This document shows, piece by piece, positions 16,351 through 24,194 of a stretch of DNA of 64,000 nucleotides. The translations under genes and the position numbers were made by a program. The stretch's first letter is position 1; each line of letters starts with the position of its first letter. The stretch spans positions 1 through 64,000 of the forward strand of contig DATBDE010000076.1 of the NCBI GenBank assembly GCA_036270095.1, in the 5' to 3' direction. Origin of the DNA: DATBDE01 sp036270095. Its GTDB lineage: Bacteria; Actinomycetota; Thermoleophilia; Solirubrobacterales; Solirubrobacteraceae. The notes below the pieces were generated by a model. The model was not told the origin of the DNA. It worked only from the letters and a program-made list of their open reading frames with translations, and searched no databases.

Positions 16351-18341
16351 CAGCCGCTCCTCTGCTCGGTCAGCTCGACATCGCCCGCGGCCGTGGTGCG
16401 GAAGCGCCAGCCCCCCGGCAGCCGCATCGTGAAGAAGGGCCCTTCGATCACGGCGGGGCCGTCCGCCGCTGCGCCGGGCGGCTGGTCGACCAGCGCATAG
16501 ACCGGCAACTCGGCCTCGCCGCCGGCGCCGCGCACCGTGCGGGTGTCGCCGCTCTTCGCCGCGGTCTCCTGCACCGCCGCGGCCGCACCGAGGCCAACGT
16601 GCGGCAACGGCGCCACCAGCGTGAGCTCGAGGGCGGCCGCGGCGCCGTCATGCACGTGGGGGCCCGGGTCGAGGTCGCCGTCGAGCGCCACCACGGTCGC
16701 GTCGCCGTCGCCCTCGAGCACGAGCCGGTAGTTCGCGACGCAGTCCTCGGGCGCGACGCCCTCGGCGTACATGTCGCGGTCGGCGCGGGCGCGCAATTCG
16801 GTCGCGACGGCCCGCACCGTGTCCGCGTCGGTGGCGGTCAGCGGTCGCTCGTAGCGCTGGGACAGGTCGGAGAATCCGATGCCGACGGCGCTGAACACGG
16901 CGGCGGTGCGCGGCACGAGCACCCGCCGCACGCCCGCCTTGGCCGCCGCGCCGCAGATCGTCATCGGCCCGGCCCCACCGAAGGCGGCGACCACGGTGTC
17001 GTCGCGCAGATCTGAGGCGCGCAGCGCCCGCGCCACCCGCTCGAGGTAGGCATCCTCCATGCGCTCGAGTGCCGCGGGGACGTCGAGGCCCATGGGCTCG
17101 ACCACGTTGGCCGTCACCGCCTTACGGCTGCTCTCGACGTCGAGGCTCATCGTCCCGCCCAGGTACGTGGACGGGTCGAGGATGCCCATGAGCAGGTAGA
17201 CGTCGGTGATCGTCGCGTCGGTGCCACCGAGCCCGAAACAGGCCGGTCCGGGCGCCGCGCCGACGCTCTCCGGTCCCACGTGGACGTCGCCGTCCTCCAC
17301 GCGGATGATCGAGCTCCCGCCGACGCCGTGGCTGGTGATGGCGGCCAGCGGAAACGAGGTCGGCGCGTCGTCCACGTAGCCGCGGCGCTCGACGCGGACC
17401 TCGCCGTCGACCACGGCGCCGACGTCGGTCGTGGTCCCGCCGACGTCGACCATGAGCACGTAGTCGAGGCCGTAGTGCCGCGCCAGCGCCCGCGTGCCCT
17501 CGAGCCCGCCGCGGGGACCGGAGCTGTACGTCTTCAGCGCCGCCGACTTGGCCACGCGCGAGGAGCCGCCGTCGTTGCGGAAGATGAGCAGCGGATGCCG
17601 GCTGCGGTGCTCGCGCAGGCGCCCCTCGGCGCTGAACAGGAACAGCTCCATGGCCGGGTGCAGGAACGCGTTGAGCAGGCTCGACCACGTCCGCCGCACG
17701 TCGTCGCGATCGGCCGCGAGCTCCCAGGAGAACAACAGCGGGATGGCGCCGAGCAGATGGCGCGGATAGAGCTCGAGCAGCAGGTGCTTGAGGCGGGTCT
17801 CGGTCGCCGCGCCGTCGTCGCCGCCGATCGACACCACCAGGCGGCTGGCCCCGTTGCTGGCCAGCGCGTTGATCGAGCGCACGAGCTGGCCCGCGAGCGC
17901 GTCGTCGTCGGCGCCGAGCGACACCGTCGCTTGCCGGTCGCCCACGAGCGCGTCCAGCAGCTCCTCCTGCTCGGGCGTCGCGGCCAGGCGCCCCGGCAGC
18001 GCGCCGTCGGCGACGAGCAGGCCGAGCCGGCGGCCCTTGCGCTGCACGAGCGCGTTGGTGCCCTGGGTGGTCGAGTAGCGGATGTAGTCCGTCGTCTGCA
18101 GCAGCGGCCCGAGCCGCTCCTCGCCGTAGACCACGCCCGAGACCTTGGTCAGGCCGTCGAACAGGCAGCGGCTGAGGTCGAACGGCGTGGTCAGCGTCTT
18201 CGTGTAGCGGACCTCGTCGCCGTCGATCACGCAGATGTCGGTAAGGGTGCCGCCGTTGTCGATGTTGACCAGGCGCGTGCGCGTGGCGGGGCCGCCCGCG
18301 GCGCCTGGCGCGACCGCGGAGCGGATGGCAGTGCTGGCCAT
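16350..18341 (-). CDS. HyuA-like ATPase subunit of ketone carboxylase (first gene of operon)
   Basis: The 663-residue protein is a divergent HyuA-family ATPase subunit. The N-terminal loop reads NIDNGGTLTDICVIDGD, with DNGGTLTD replacing the usual GGTFTD. Other signatures are YSTTQGTNALVQRKGRRLG, FRNDGGSSRVAKSAALKTYS, the central MVDVGGTTTDVGAVVDG loop, SHGVGGSSIIRVE, GPESVGAAPGPACFGLGGTD and AAFGGAGPMTICGAAAKAG. It differs enough from the second HyuA copy to suggest a distinct role, as the alpha and alpha-prime subunits have in acetophenone carboxylase. The ATG at 18341 has AGGAGAG at the right spacing. A TAGCGT element at 18380-18385 gives a 38-base leader, so this first gene is leadered, unlike many neighbours. 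Confidence 0.85.
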   Translation of the reverse strand: MASTAIRSAVAPGAAGGPATRTRLVNIDNGGTLTDICVIDGDEVRYTKTLTTPFDLSRCLFDGLTKVSGVVYGEERLGPLLQTTDYIRYSTTQGTNALVQRKGRRLGLLVADGALPGRLAATPEQEELLDALVGDRQATVSLGADDDALAGQLVRSINALASNGASRLVVSIGGDDGAATETRLKHLLLELYPRHLLGAIPLLFSWELAADRDDVRRTWSSLLNAFLHPAMELFLFSAEGRLREHRSRHPLLIFRNDGGSSRVAKSAALKTYSSGPRGGLEGTRALARHYGLDYVLMVDVGGTTTDVGAVVDGEVRVERRGYVDDAPTSFPLAAITSHGVGGSSIIRVEDGDVHVGPESVGAAPGPACFGLGGTDATITDVYLLMGILDPSTYLGGTMSLDVESSRKAVTANVVEPMGLDVPAALERMEDAYLERVARALRASDLRDDTVVAAFGGAGPMTICGAAAKAGVRRVLVPRTAAVFSAVGIGFSDLSQRYERPLTATDADTVRAVATELRARADRDMYAEGVAPEDCVANYRLVLEGDGDATVVALDGDLDPGPHVHDGAAAALELTLVAPLPHVGLGAAAAVQETAAKSGDTRTVRGAGGEAELPVYALVDQPPGAAADGPAVIEGPFFTMRLPGGWRFRTTAAGDVELTEQRSG

Positions 18342-18379
18342 CGTGGTCTCTCCTTCCTGAGGCCCGTGCTGCAGCCGCA

Positions 18380-18385
18380 ACGCTA
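18380..18385 (-). promoter_or_regulatory. Candidate -10 element TAGCGT of the carboxylase operon
   Basis: TAGCGT on the minus strand lies 38 bases before the ATG at 18341. It leaves room for the AGGAGAG ribosome site, and the inverted repeats at 18415-18447 lie just upstream of it. Confidence 0.4.
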
Positions 18386-18414
18386 GGCAGGCGTTCGCCG
18401 CCCCGATAGCGGCC

Positions 18415-18447
18415 GCACGACCAAACGTCGTGCCTGCCCTTGGTCGG
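18415..18447. promoter_or_regulatory. Nested inverted repeats in the carboxylase/PHA-synthase divergent promoter
   Basis: GCACGAC (18415-18421) and GTCGTGC (18427-18433) form a perfect 7-bp inverted repeat with a 5-base spacer. CGACCAA (18418-18424) and TTGGTCG (18440-18446) form a second, overlapping one. A further GCACGAC half-site is at 18459-18465. The position between two divergent genes suggests a regulator operator. PucR, LysR or LuxR proteins of the island are candidates. Confidence 0.5.
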
Positions 18448-18552
18448 AAGCCACAAAGGCACGACGGGGATTTGCGGTCTTGCGCCATAGGCTGCCGCGG
18501 CTGCAGGGCCGAGACTGGCGGCATCGCCATCGACCCCCCCGACAAGCACCCG

Positions 18553-20238
18553 GTGACCGGCGCCCGGTCCGCCGTCAGCTCCTCCCTCGACGTGATGCTC
18601 ACCGACGCGGTCATCGACCGCGGCCCGGCGCGGCGCTTCCTCGAGCCGGCATCGGCGGTCAAGGTGGCCGCGGGCCTGGCGCGGCACCCGAACCGGATGG
18701 CGCGCCGGTTCGGCGGCCTGGGGCTCGAGCTCGGCCGCGCCGCCACCGGGCGCTCGCAGCAGCAGCCGGAGCGGGGCGACCGCCGCTTCGGCGACCGCGG
18801 GTGGCAGGAGAACCGGTTCCTGCGCGGCCTGCTCCAGGGCTACCTGGCCACGGTCGAGGCCGTCGACGGCCTGATCTCCGACGCCGACCTGGACTGGCGC
18901 AGCGAGCGGCAGGCGCGCTTTGCCAGCGCCAACGTCCTCGACGCCCTGGCGCCGACGAACTTCCCGTGGTCCAACCCGGCCGTGATGCGCGAGACCATCG
19001 ATCGCGGCGGCGCCAACCTGGCCACCGGCGCGCGGCGCTTCGTGCGTGACGCCTCGGCCCGGCGCCTACCCGACAGCGTGGACACCAGCCAGTTCGAGGT
19101 CGGCGGCAACCTCGCCGTGTCACGCGGTGCGGTCGTGCTGCGCACCGAGGTCTTCGAGCTCATCCAGTACCAGCCCACGACCGATCGCGTGCACGAGGTC
19201 CCGCTGCTGCTCGTCCCGCCGACGATCAACCGGTACTACATCCTCGACATCGCCCCGGGCCGAAGCCTCGTCGAATACTTCGTGGCACAGGGCCAGCAGG
19301 TGTTCATGGTCTCGTGGCGCAACCCGGGCGCGGCCCAGGGCCACTTCGACCTCGACACCTACGCCCGTGCCGTGCTCGAGGCGCGCGACGCGGCCGCGCA
19401 GATCGCCCGGCAGCCCGCGGTCAACATCAACGCGGCGTGCTCGGGCGGCATCATCACCGCCGGCGCGCTCGGGCATCTGGCCGACACCGACCGGCTCGAC
19501 GAGGTCGCCAGCCTGACCCTGTTCGTGTGCGCGCTCGACAACGCCCGCGCGGGCACCGTCGCGGCGGTGGCCAACCGCGAGATGGCCGCGGCCGCGGTCG
19601 CGCAGTCGGCGCGGGAGGGGTACCTGGACGGCCAAGCGCTCGCGGGGGTGTTCGCGTGGCTGCGGCCCAACGACCTGATCTGGAACTACCACGTCAACAA
19701 CTACCTCATGGGCAAGGACCCGCCCGCCTTCGACATCCTCTACTGGAACCAGGACGCCGTGCGGCTGGCGGCCGGACTGCATCGCGACTTCATCCACCTC
19801 GGGCTCGAGAACTCGTTCGTCACCCCGGGCGCGCTGACCGTGCTCGGCTCGCCCGTGGACCTCGGCAAGGTGACCCTCGACCTCTACGCCGTCGCCGGGT
19901 CTACCGACCACATCGTTCCGTGGGAGAACGCGTACCGGAGCGTGCGCCTGCTCGGGGGCGAGAAGCGGTTCGTGCTTTCGCGCAGCGGGCACATCCAGGC
20001 GCTCGTCAATCCGCCGAGCCCGGCGAGCCGGTCCAGCTACCGCGTCACCGACGACCCGCCGGCCGACGGCCCGGCGTGGGCGGCCGAAGCCGAGCGCAAG
20101 CAGGGGAGCTGGTGGCCGGACTACTGCGCATGGCTCACCGCGCGCTCGGGCGAGGAGCGGCCGGCTCCGAAGACGCTGGGCAGCCGCAAGCACGCCGCCA
20201 GCGCGAAGGCGCCGGGCACCTATGTCCACGCCGCCTGA
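18553..20238 (+). CDS. phaC: Poly(3-hydroxyalkanoate) synthase (PhaC)
   Basis: This is a polyester synthase of the PhaC family (561 residues from the chosen GTG), which polymerises hydroxyacyl-CoA. The lipase-like box is AACSGG with catalytic Cys296 in place of Ser; the triad is completed by Asp452 (GSTDHIVPW) and His480 (SGHIQALVN). N-terminal family features include GWQENRFLRGLLQGYL and DALAPTNFPWSNPAVM, and QQVFMVSWRNPG follows. The start is uncertain: GTG 18430, GTG 18553, or ATG 18595 are all in frame. I prefer 18553 on length and because a promoter-like CCATAGGC element lies at 18485-18492. A hydrolase gene follows after nine bases. Adjacency to a ketone carboxylase suggests that acetoacetyl-type products may feed storage polymer. 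Confidence 0.9.
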   Translation: MTGARSAVSSSLDVMLTDAVIDRGPARRFLEPASAVKVAAGLARHPNRMARRFGGLGLELGRAATGRSQQQPERGDRRFGDRGWQENRFLRGLLQGYLATVEAVDGLISDADLDWRSERQARFASANVLDALAPTNFPWSNPAVMRETIDRGGANLATGARRFVRDASARRLPDSVDTSQFEVGGNLAVSRGAVVLRTEVFELIQYQPTTDRVHEVPLLLVPPTINRYYILDIAPGRSLVEYFVAQGQQVFMVSWRNPGAAQGHFDLDTYARAVLEARDAAAQIARQPAVNINAACSGGIITAGALGHLADTDRLDEVASLTLFVCALDNARAGTVAAVANREMAAAAVAQSAREGYLDGQALAGVFAWLRPNDLIWNYHVNNYLMGKDPPAFDILYWNQDAVRLAAGLHRDFIHLGLENSFVTPGALTVLGSPVDLGKVTLDLYAVAGSTDHIVPWENAYRSVRLLGGEKRFVLSRSGHIQALVNPPSPASRSSYRVTDDPPADGPAWAAEAERKQGSWWPDYCAWLTARSGEERPAPKTLGSRKHAASAKAPGTYVHAA

Positions 20239-20247
20239 GCGGCCGGG

Positions 20248-20982
20248 GTGAGCGAGTGGTGGGGCCGGCCGCTCGCGGAGACGCGCTGGACGGCCGAGCT
20301 CGCCCGGCTTGTCGTCGACCCGGTGTTCCACGGCGGTCGTGTGCCGCACGGTGACGGCCGCCCGGTCCTGCTGGCCCCGGGCCTGGGCGGCGGCGACCAG
20401 ACGCTCGCGGTCCTCGCGCTGTGGCTGCGGCGCATCGGCTACCGGCCGCACACCGCCGGCTTCGTGGCCAACACCGGCTGCTCGGACCGCGCGCTCGAGC
20501 GCGTCGAGCGCAAGGCGCTCGCGCTGCGGCGGGCCAGCGGGCGGCGCGTGGCCCTCGTGGGCCACAGCCGCGGCGGCCACTACGCGCGCGCCCTGGCCGC
20601 GCGGCGGCCGCAGGACGTCTCGCACGCCATCTCGGTCGGGGCCGACCTCCGGCGCCAGGTGGGGATCAGCCGCCCCACCCTCTACCTCGTCGCCGTCGCC
20701 CGCCGCGGCGTGCAGGCCACCCACCGGGCCCGCGCTCCGGGGTGCCTGACCCCGAGCTGCACGTGTGGCTTCACGCGCGCGTTCTCCGCGCCCTTCCCGG
20801 GCGACCGCGTCCGGCTGACCAGCATCTACTCCAAAGGCGACGGCGTCGTCGCCTGGCAGGGCGCGGTGGTTCCCGAGGCCGACTGCGTCGAGGTCGCGGG
20901 CAGCCACATCGGCCTCGTCTTCAACCGCAAGGTCTACCGGGCGATCGCGCAGGCGCTGGCCCGGCCCGAGCTCAGCGGCTGA
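20248..20982 (+). CDS. Alpha/beta hydrolase (lipase/acyltransferase-like), downstream of phaC
   Basis: The 244-residue protein has the alpha/beta-hydrolase core: an oxyanion strand VLLAPGLGGGDQTL, a nucleophile elbow GHSRGG (after RRVALV), an acidic strand YSKGDGVVAW and a catalytic His in GSHIGLVFN. It resembles small extracellular-lipase-like or PHB-depolymerase-like hydrolases of actinobacteria, but has no signal peptide. It starts at GTG 20248, nine bases after phaC, and is almost certainly cotranscribed with it, so a role in polymer turnover or in hydrolysis of CoA esters is plausible. The two adjacent CTCGF/CLTPSC cysteines (residues about 168-175) could form a disulfide. It converges with the PucR regulator gene and overlaps it by 11 bases. 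Confidence 0.75.
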   Translation: MSEWWGRPLAETRWTAELARLVVDPVFHGGRVPHGDGRPVLLAPGLGGGDQTLAVLALWLRRIGYRPHTAGFVANTGCSDRALERVERKALALRRASGRRVALVGHSRGGHYARALAARRPQDVSHAISVGADLRRQVGISRPTLYLVAVARRGVQATHRARAPGCLTPSCTCGFTRAFSAPFPGDRVRLTSIYSKGDGVVAWQGAVVPEADCVEVAGSHIGLVFNRKVYRAIAQALARPELSG

Positions 20983-22231
20983 GCGCCTCGGGGTCCAAGG
21001 CGGTCAGGCGCAGCGCCACCAGCAGTTCGCCGATGCGCTCCTCGGGCGGTGCCCCGAGCAGCTCGGCGACGGTCCGGATGCGGTTCTTGATCGTGTTCTC
21101 GTGCAGGTCGAGGCGCCGCGCGGCCCGCCGCGGGCTGGCGCGCTCCTCCAGGTAGACGCGCAGGGTGGCGGCCAGCCGGCGCATCTCGTCGCTCGGCTCG
21201 GCCAGCGGGCCGAGCTCCTCGGCGACGAAGGCGCGCGCGAGCACGGGGTCGATGCTGGCCAGCGCGGTCAGGCCGACGTCGCGGTACCGGACCACCGCGC
21301 CGGGGCGCCGCCGCGACAGCTGAGCCACGCGGCGCGCCTCGAGCGCCTGGCGGTGGCTGGCGGCAAAGCCGGCGACGCCCGTCGCCGGCCGCCCGAGGGC
21401 GACCAGCGCCGTGGCGGCGGCAGCGGGCTCGACGCTGGCCGGCGCGGGCACGGCGTCGGCGACCGGTGCGGCCGCCCCGACCCAGGCCGCCACGAGCTGG
21501 GGCCCGACGGGCACGACCAGGGCGCTCCCACCGCCCAGCGTCGCCGACAGCTCTGCGGCGACGTGTTCGAGCTCGGCCACGTCGGCGCCGGCGGCGGAGC
21601 CGTCGTCGGACCATACGACGAAGGCGAGGTGGTGGCGCGCGAGCTCGTAGCGGAGGCGCTGCGCGGCCGCATGGGCGTCGACCGGCTCTCCGGCCAGGAG
21701 CGACCGCACGGTCTCGGCCCGCAACGCGGCGGCGCTGCGCACCCAGCGCTCGCGCTCCTCGGTGTACTGGGCGACGAGGTCGCGGCTGAGCCCCGTGATG
21801 AAGGCGAACGTCCACACCGCCCCGAGCTCGAGCGCGACGGACACCTCGGCCGGATCGCTGAGCTCGGCGTGCGCGAGCGCAGCCCAGCAGCGGAAGAACG
21901 TCGCGTGGCCGACCTGGAACGAGCGCAGGAGCGCATCCAGCGACAGGTCGTTGCGCACGTACTGGCGCGCGTAGTCGACCGCCGCGGGGGGCAGGCCGGC
22001 CTCCTCCGCGGGCTGGCTCGTGCGCATCATCTCGGCCAGGAGCGCGAGCACGTTCTCGGTGCTGGCCAGCGTGTTGGCGCGCATCTCGGGGTCGGCGTCG
22101 AGCTGCGGGAGCTCGGCGTGGATGGCATCGGTGATCTGGCGCGAGACGTCGCTCAGCCAGGCCTGGTTGGGCCCGATGCGCGCAAAGAACCCGCGGAGCT
22201 GCGCCGTGTCGGCCGCCGAAGCGGAAGCCAT
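20972..22231 (-). CDS. PucR/CdaR-type transcriptional regulator
   Basis: The 419-residue protein has the PucR C-terminal helix-turn-helix (HTH_30 type): TLRVYLEERASPRRAARRLD, then LHENTIKNRIRTVAELLG. It is preceded by a GGDEF-like/CdaR middle region and an N-terminal helical sensory part with ALLAEMMRTSQPAEE and DALLRSFQVGHATFFRCW. Such regulators control purine, carbohydrate and aromatic catabolism, generally as activators. The true start is taken as ATG 22231 because TACGGT stands 7 bases upstream; the upstream in-frame leader is poorly coding. It is divergent from a second PucR gene, with 111 bases between them, and converges on the phaC hydrolase gene. It is a good candidate regulator of the phaC or carboxylase operons. 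Confidence 0.85.
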   Translation of the reverse strand: MASASAADTAQLRGFFARIGPNQAWLSDVSRQITDAIHAELPQLDADPEMRANTLASTENVLALLAEMMRTSQPAEEAGLPPAAVDYARQYVRNDLSLDALLRSFQVGHATFFRCWAALAHAELSDPAEVSVALELGAVWTFAFITGLSRDLVAQYTEERERWVRSAAALRAETVRSLLAGEPVDAHAAAQRLRYELARHHLAFVVWSDDGSAAGADVAELEHVAAELSATLGGGSALVVPVGPQLVAAWVGAAAPVADAVPAPASVEPAAAATALVALGRPATGVAGFAASHRQALEARRVAQLSRRRPGAVVRYRDVGLTALASIDPVLARAFVAEELGPLAEPSDEMRRLAATLRVYLEERASPRRAARRLDLHENTIKNRIRTVAELLGAPPEERIGELLVALRLTALDPEALSR

Positions 22232-22238
22232 GAACCGA

Positions 22239-22244
22239 ACCGTA
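22239..22244 (-). promoter_or_regulatory. -10 element TACGGT of the first PucR gene
   Basis: TACGGT on the minus strand is 7 bases before the ATG at 22231, with no Shine-Dalgarno, so the gene is probably leaderless. Confidence 0.5.
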
Positions 22245-22342
22245 GTCGATGTCGAAAGCCCACAACAGGAACGCCACGACGCATGGTCGCGGCCATGGAT
22301 CGGTCCCGGTCTTGGGCCTATCGTCGCCGGCGGAGATTGTTG

Positions 22343-23632
22343 ATGTTGGACACGCGACAGCCAGCAGCACAGCGAGCCGACGGGCACGACGCCGCCCGCC
22401 TGGTTGAGGAGGTCGCGGGGGCCCTGGTCGACCGCAGCCCCGAGATCAGCGCCGACGCCGTCGCGCACCTCCTACGCGAGATGCCGGAGCTGCGTACGGG
22501 CGAGCGCGACGTCGGCCTGCTCGCCGCCGGCGTGCAGCAGAACGTGGCCACCCTGCTGCACGCGCTCGAGCACGACATCGACCGCGGCGCGATCGAGGCG
22601 CCGGTTGCAGCCGCCGCCTACGGGCGCCGCCTGGCCCAGCGCGGCACGCCCGTCGTGGCGCTCGAGCGGGCCTACCGGATCAGCCACGGCGACGTCCTCG
22701 AGCACTGCTGCGCGCAGCTCGCCGAGGGCGACGCCGACGGGGCGGTCACCGCGTGCGCGGCGGTGCGCATGACCCGGGCGACCTTCGCCTACGCCGACCG
22801 GGTGGCCGCGCAGGTGATCGAGGCCTACGAGGCCGAGCGTCACCTCTGGGGCAACGGCCGCGCGGCCGAGCGCAGCGAGCGCGTCTCCGCGCTCCTGGCC
22901 GGGGAGGACGTCGACGTCGAAGCGACCGAGCTCGCGCTCGGGTACCGCCTGCGGCGCCGCCACGTTGGGGTGGTGGCGTGGGTCGACGAGGCGGGCAACG
23001 GCGCGACGGAGCTGGCGCTGCTCGACCGGGTCGTCCGCCGGGTAGCGGAGCGCGCGGGCGCGGCCGGTGCACCGCTGTTCGTCCCGCGGGACGCCACGAG
23101 CGCCTGGGCGTGGGTGCCGCTCGCGTCCGGGCAGGCGCTGCCCGAGGGCGGCCTCGAGCTGTCGGCGCAGGATGTCGAAGAACGGGCGCACGTCGTCGTG
23201 GGCGACCCCGAGGACAACGTGGACGGCTTCGGGCGCACCCACCGGCAGGCCCTGCGTGTGGAGGCGGTCGCGCTGGCCGCCGGGGCGACGCGCCGGCGCG
23301 TCACCGCCTTTGCCGACATCCGTCCGGTGGCCCTCATGAGCGCCGACCTCGACGGCACCCGCGAGTGGGTGCGGGAGACGCTCGGCCCGCTGGCTGCCGA
23401 CACGGTCCAGAACGCGCGCCTGCGCGAGACCGTGCGCGTCTATCTCAGCGCCGGCGGCTACACGGCGGCCGCGGCCCGGCTCATCGTGCACACCAACACC
23501 GTCCACTACCGGGTCCAGAAGGCCGAGGAGGTGCGCGGCCGGCCCGTCGCGCCCGACCGGCTCGAGGTCGAGCTCGCCTTGCTCGCCTGCCACTGGCTCG
23601 GCGCCGCGGTGCTGCAGCCGGCGGCCGACTGA
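22343..23632 (+). CDS. PucR/CdaR-type transcriptional regulator (second copy, divergent)
   Basis: The 429-residue protein shares the architecture of the divergent neighbour: a helical N-terminal part (LLAAGVQQNVATLLHALEHD, VVALERAYRISHGDVLEHCC), a middle domain with RTHRQALRVEAVALAAG, and a C-terminal HTH (TVRVYLSAGGYTAAAARLIV, then HTNTVHYRVQKAEEV). ATG 22343 has GGAG eight bases upstream, so this copy is leadered, unlike its partner. The two are diverged paralogs and may sense related ligands or form heteromers. The gene is followed by a 25-bp AT-rich palindrome. Confidence 0.85.
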   Translation: MLDTRQPAAQRADGHDAARLVEEVAGALVDRSPEISADAVAHLLREMPELRTGERDVGLLAAGVQQNVATLLHALEHDIDRGAIEAPVAAAAYGRRLAQRGTPVVALERAYRISHGDVLEHCCAQLAEGDADGAVTACAAVRMTRATFAYADRVAAQVIEAYEAERHLWGNGRAAERSERVSALLAGEDVDVEATELALGYRLRRRHVGVVAWVDEAGNGATELALLDRVVRRVAERAGAAGAPLFVPRDATSAWAWVPLASGQALPEGGLELSAQDVEERAHVVVGDPEDNVDGFGRTHRQALRVEAVALAAGATRRRVTAFADIRPVALMSADLDGTREWVRETLGPLAADTVQNARLRETVRVYLSAGGYTAAAARLIVHTNTVHYRVQKAEEVRGRPVAPDRLEVELALLACHWLGAAVLQPAAD

Positions 23633-23652
23633 GCGCAGGGGGCGCGCAGGGG

Positions 23653-23711
23653 GGGGTCAAGTCTTTCTTTGCCGCACCACAACTCAGTGCGGCAAAGAAA
23701 GACTTGACCCC
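23653..23711. repeat. AT-rich perfect inverted repeat (25-bp arms, 9-base loop)
   Basis: The left arm 23653-23677 and right arm 23687-23711 are perfect reverse complements around a 9-base loop. The outer flanks continue imperfectly (CGCGCA against TGCGCG). The arms are markedly AT-richer than the surrounding DNA, for example CAAGTCTTTCTTTGCCG. This could be a terminator for the PucR gene, but arm length, composition and perfection look more like a REP/MITE-type mobile palindrome. Confidence 0.85.
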
Positions 23712-23812
23712 TGGTGCGCGTGCACAACCGGGGCGCCCGCTTGTGTGGGGCGAGGACAAGACAGCGCCGGTCGCGCGCGGTGGTATCCGAACCACCCCAC
23801 GAAGGAGGAGCC

Positions 23813-24178
23813 GTGGTCCAGCACATCGTGTTGCTCAAGCTCAAGCCGGGCACGACCGACCGTGACGTCACCCAGGCGTTCCTGGCCGCCGAGGCACTGG
23901 TCGAGGACACCCCGGGCATGCTCGAGTTCGCCTTCGGACGCGACCGGTCAGACCCCGACCACGGCTACGGCCTCGCGTCGATCATCCAGTTCCGCGACCA
24001 GGACGCGCTGAACGCCTACCTGGAGAGCCCGGAGCGCAAAGCCTACGTCGACGAGCACGTGGCGCCGATCACCGACGACCGCATCGAGCTCGACGTGGGC
24101 ACCGACGGCGCCCACCGCCCGACCCCGAACCTCGCTTCGTGGTACTGGGGGTCGGCGCGGATGCTCGACGACTACTGA
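23813..24178 (+). CDS. Stress-responsive alpha/beta-barrel (Dabb) domain protein
   Basis: The 121-residue protein is a dimeric ferredoxin-like barrel of the Dabb family. It starts VQHIVLLKLKPGTTDRDV, and has PGMLEFAFGRDRSDPDHGYG and a helix DQDALNAYLESPERKAYVDE, the usual signature. The C-terminus has an additional tail ending WYWGSARMLDDY. Functions in the family range from stress response to polyketide cyclisation, so the role cannot be fixed. GTG 23813 is well defined by AAGGAGGAG two bases upstream, the strongest Shine-Dalgarno in this part of the window. The alpha/beta hydrolase follows after 16 bases and may be cotranscribed. Confidence 0.8.
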   Translation: MVQHIVLLKLKPGTTDRDVTQAFLAAEALVEDTPGMLEFAFGRDRSDPDHGYGLASIIQFRDQDALNAYLESPERKAYVDEHVAPITDDRIELDVGTDGAHRPTPNLASWYWGSARMLDDY

Positions 24179-24194
24179 CGGCCGGCCCGGGTCG

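Noticed and set aside
8936..18492. TTGNNN-10 bases-TAGGC(A/T) as a paired -35/-10 promoter in two regions
   Set aside because: The 10-base spacing is too short for a standard promoter; I keep only the shared words as possible operator sequence.
18430..18552. Longer N-terminus for PhaC from GTG 18430
   Set aside because: The extra residues have no family match and overlap the operator-like repeat and the CCATAGGC element, so they are probably promoter rather than coding sequence.
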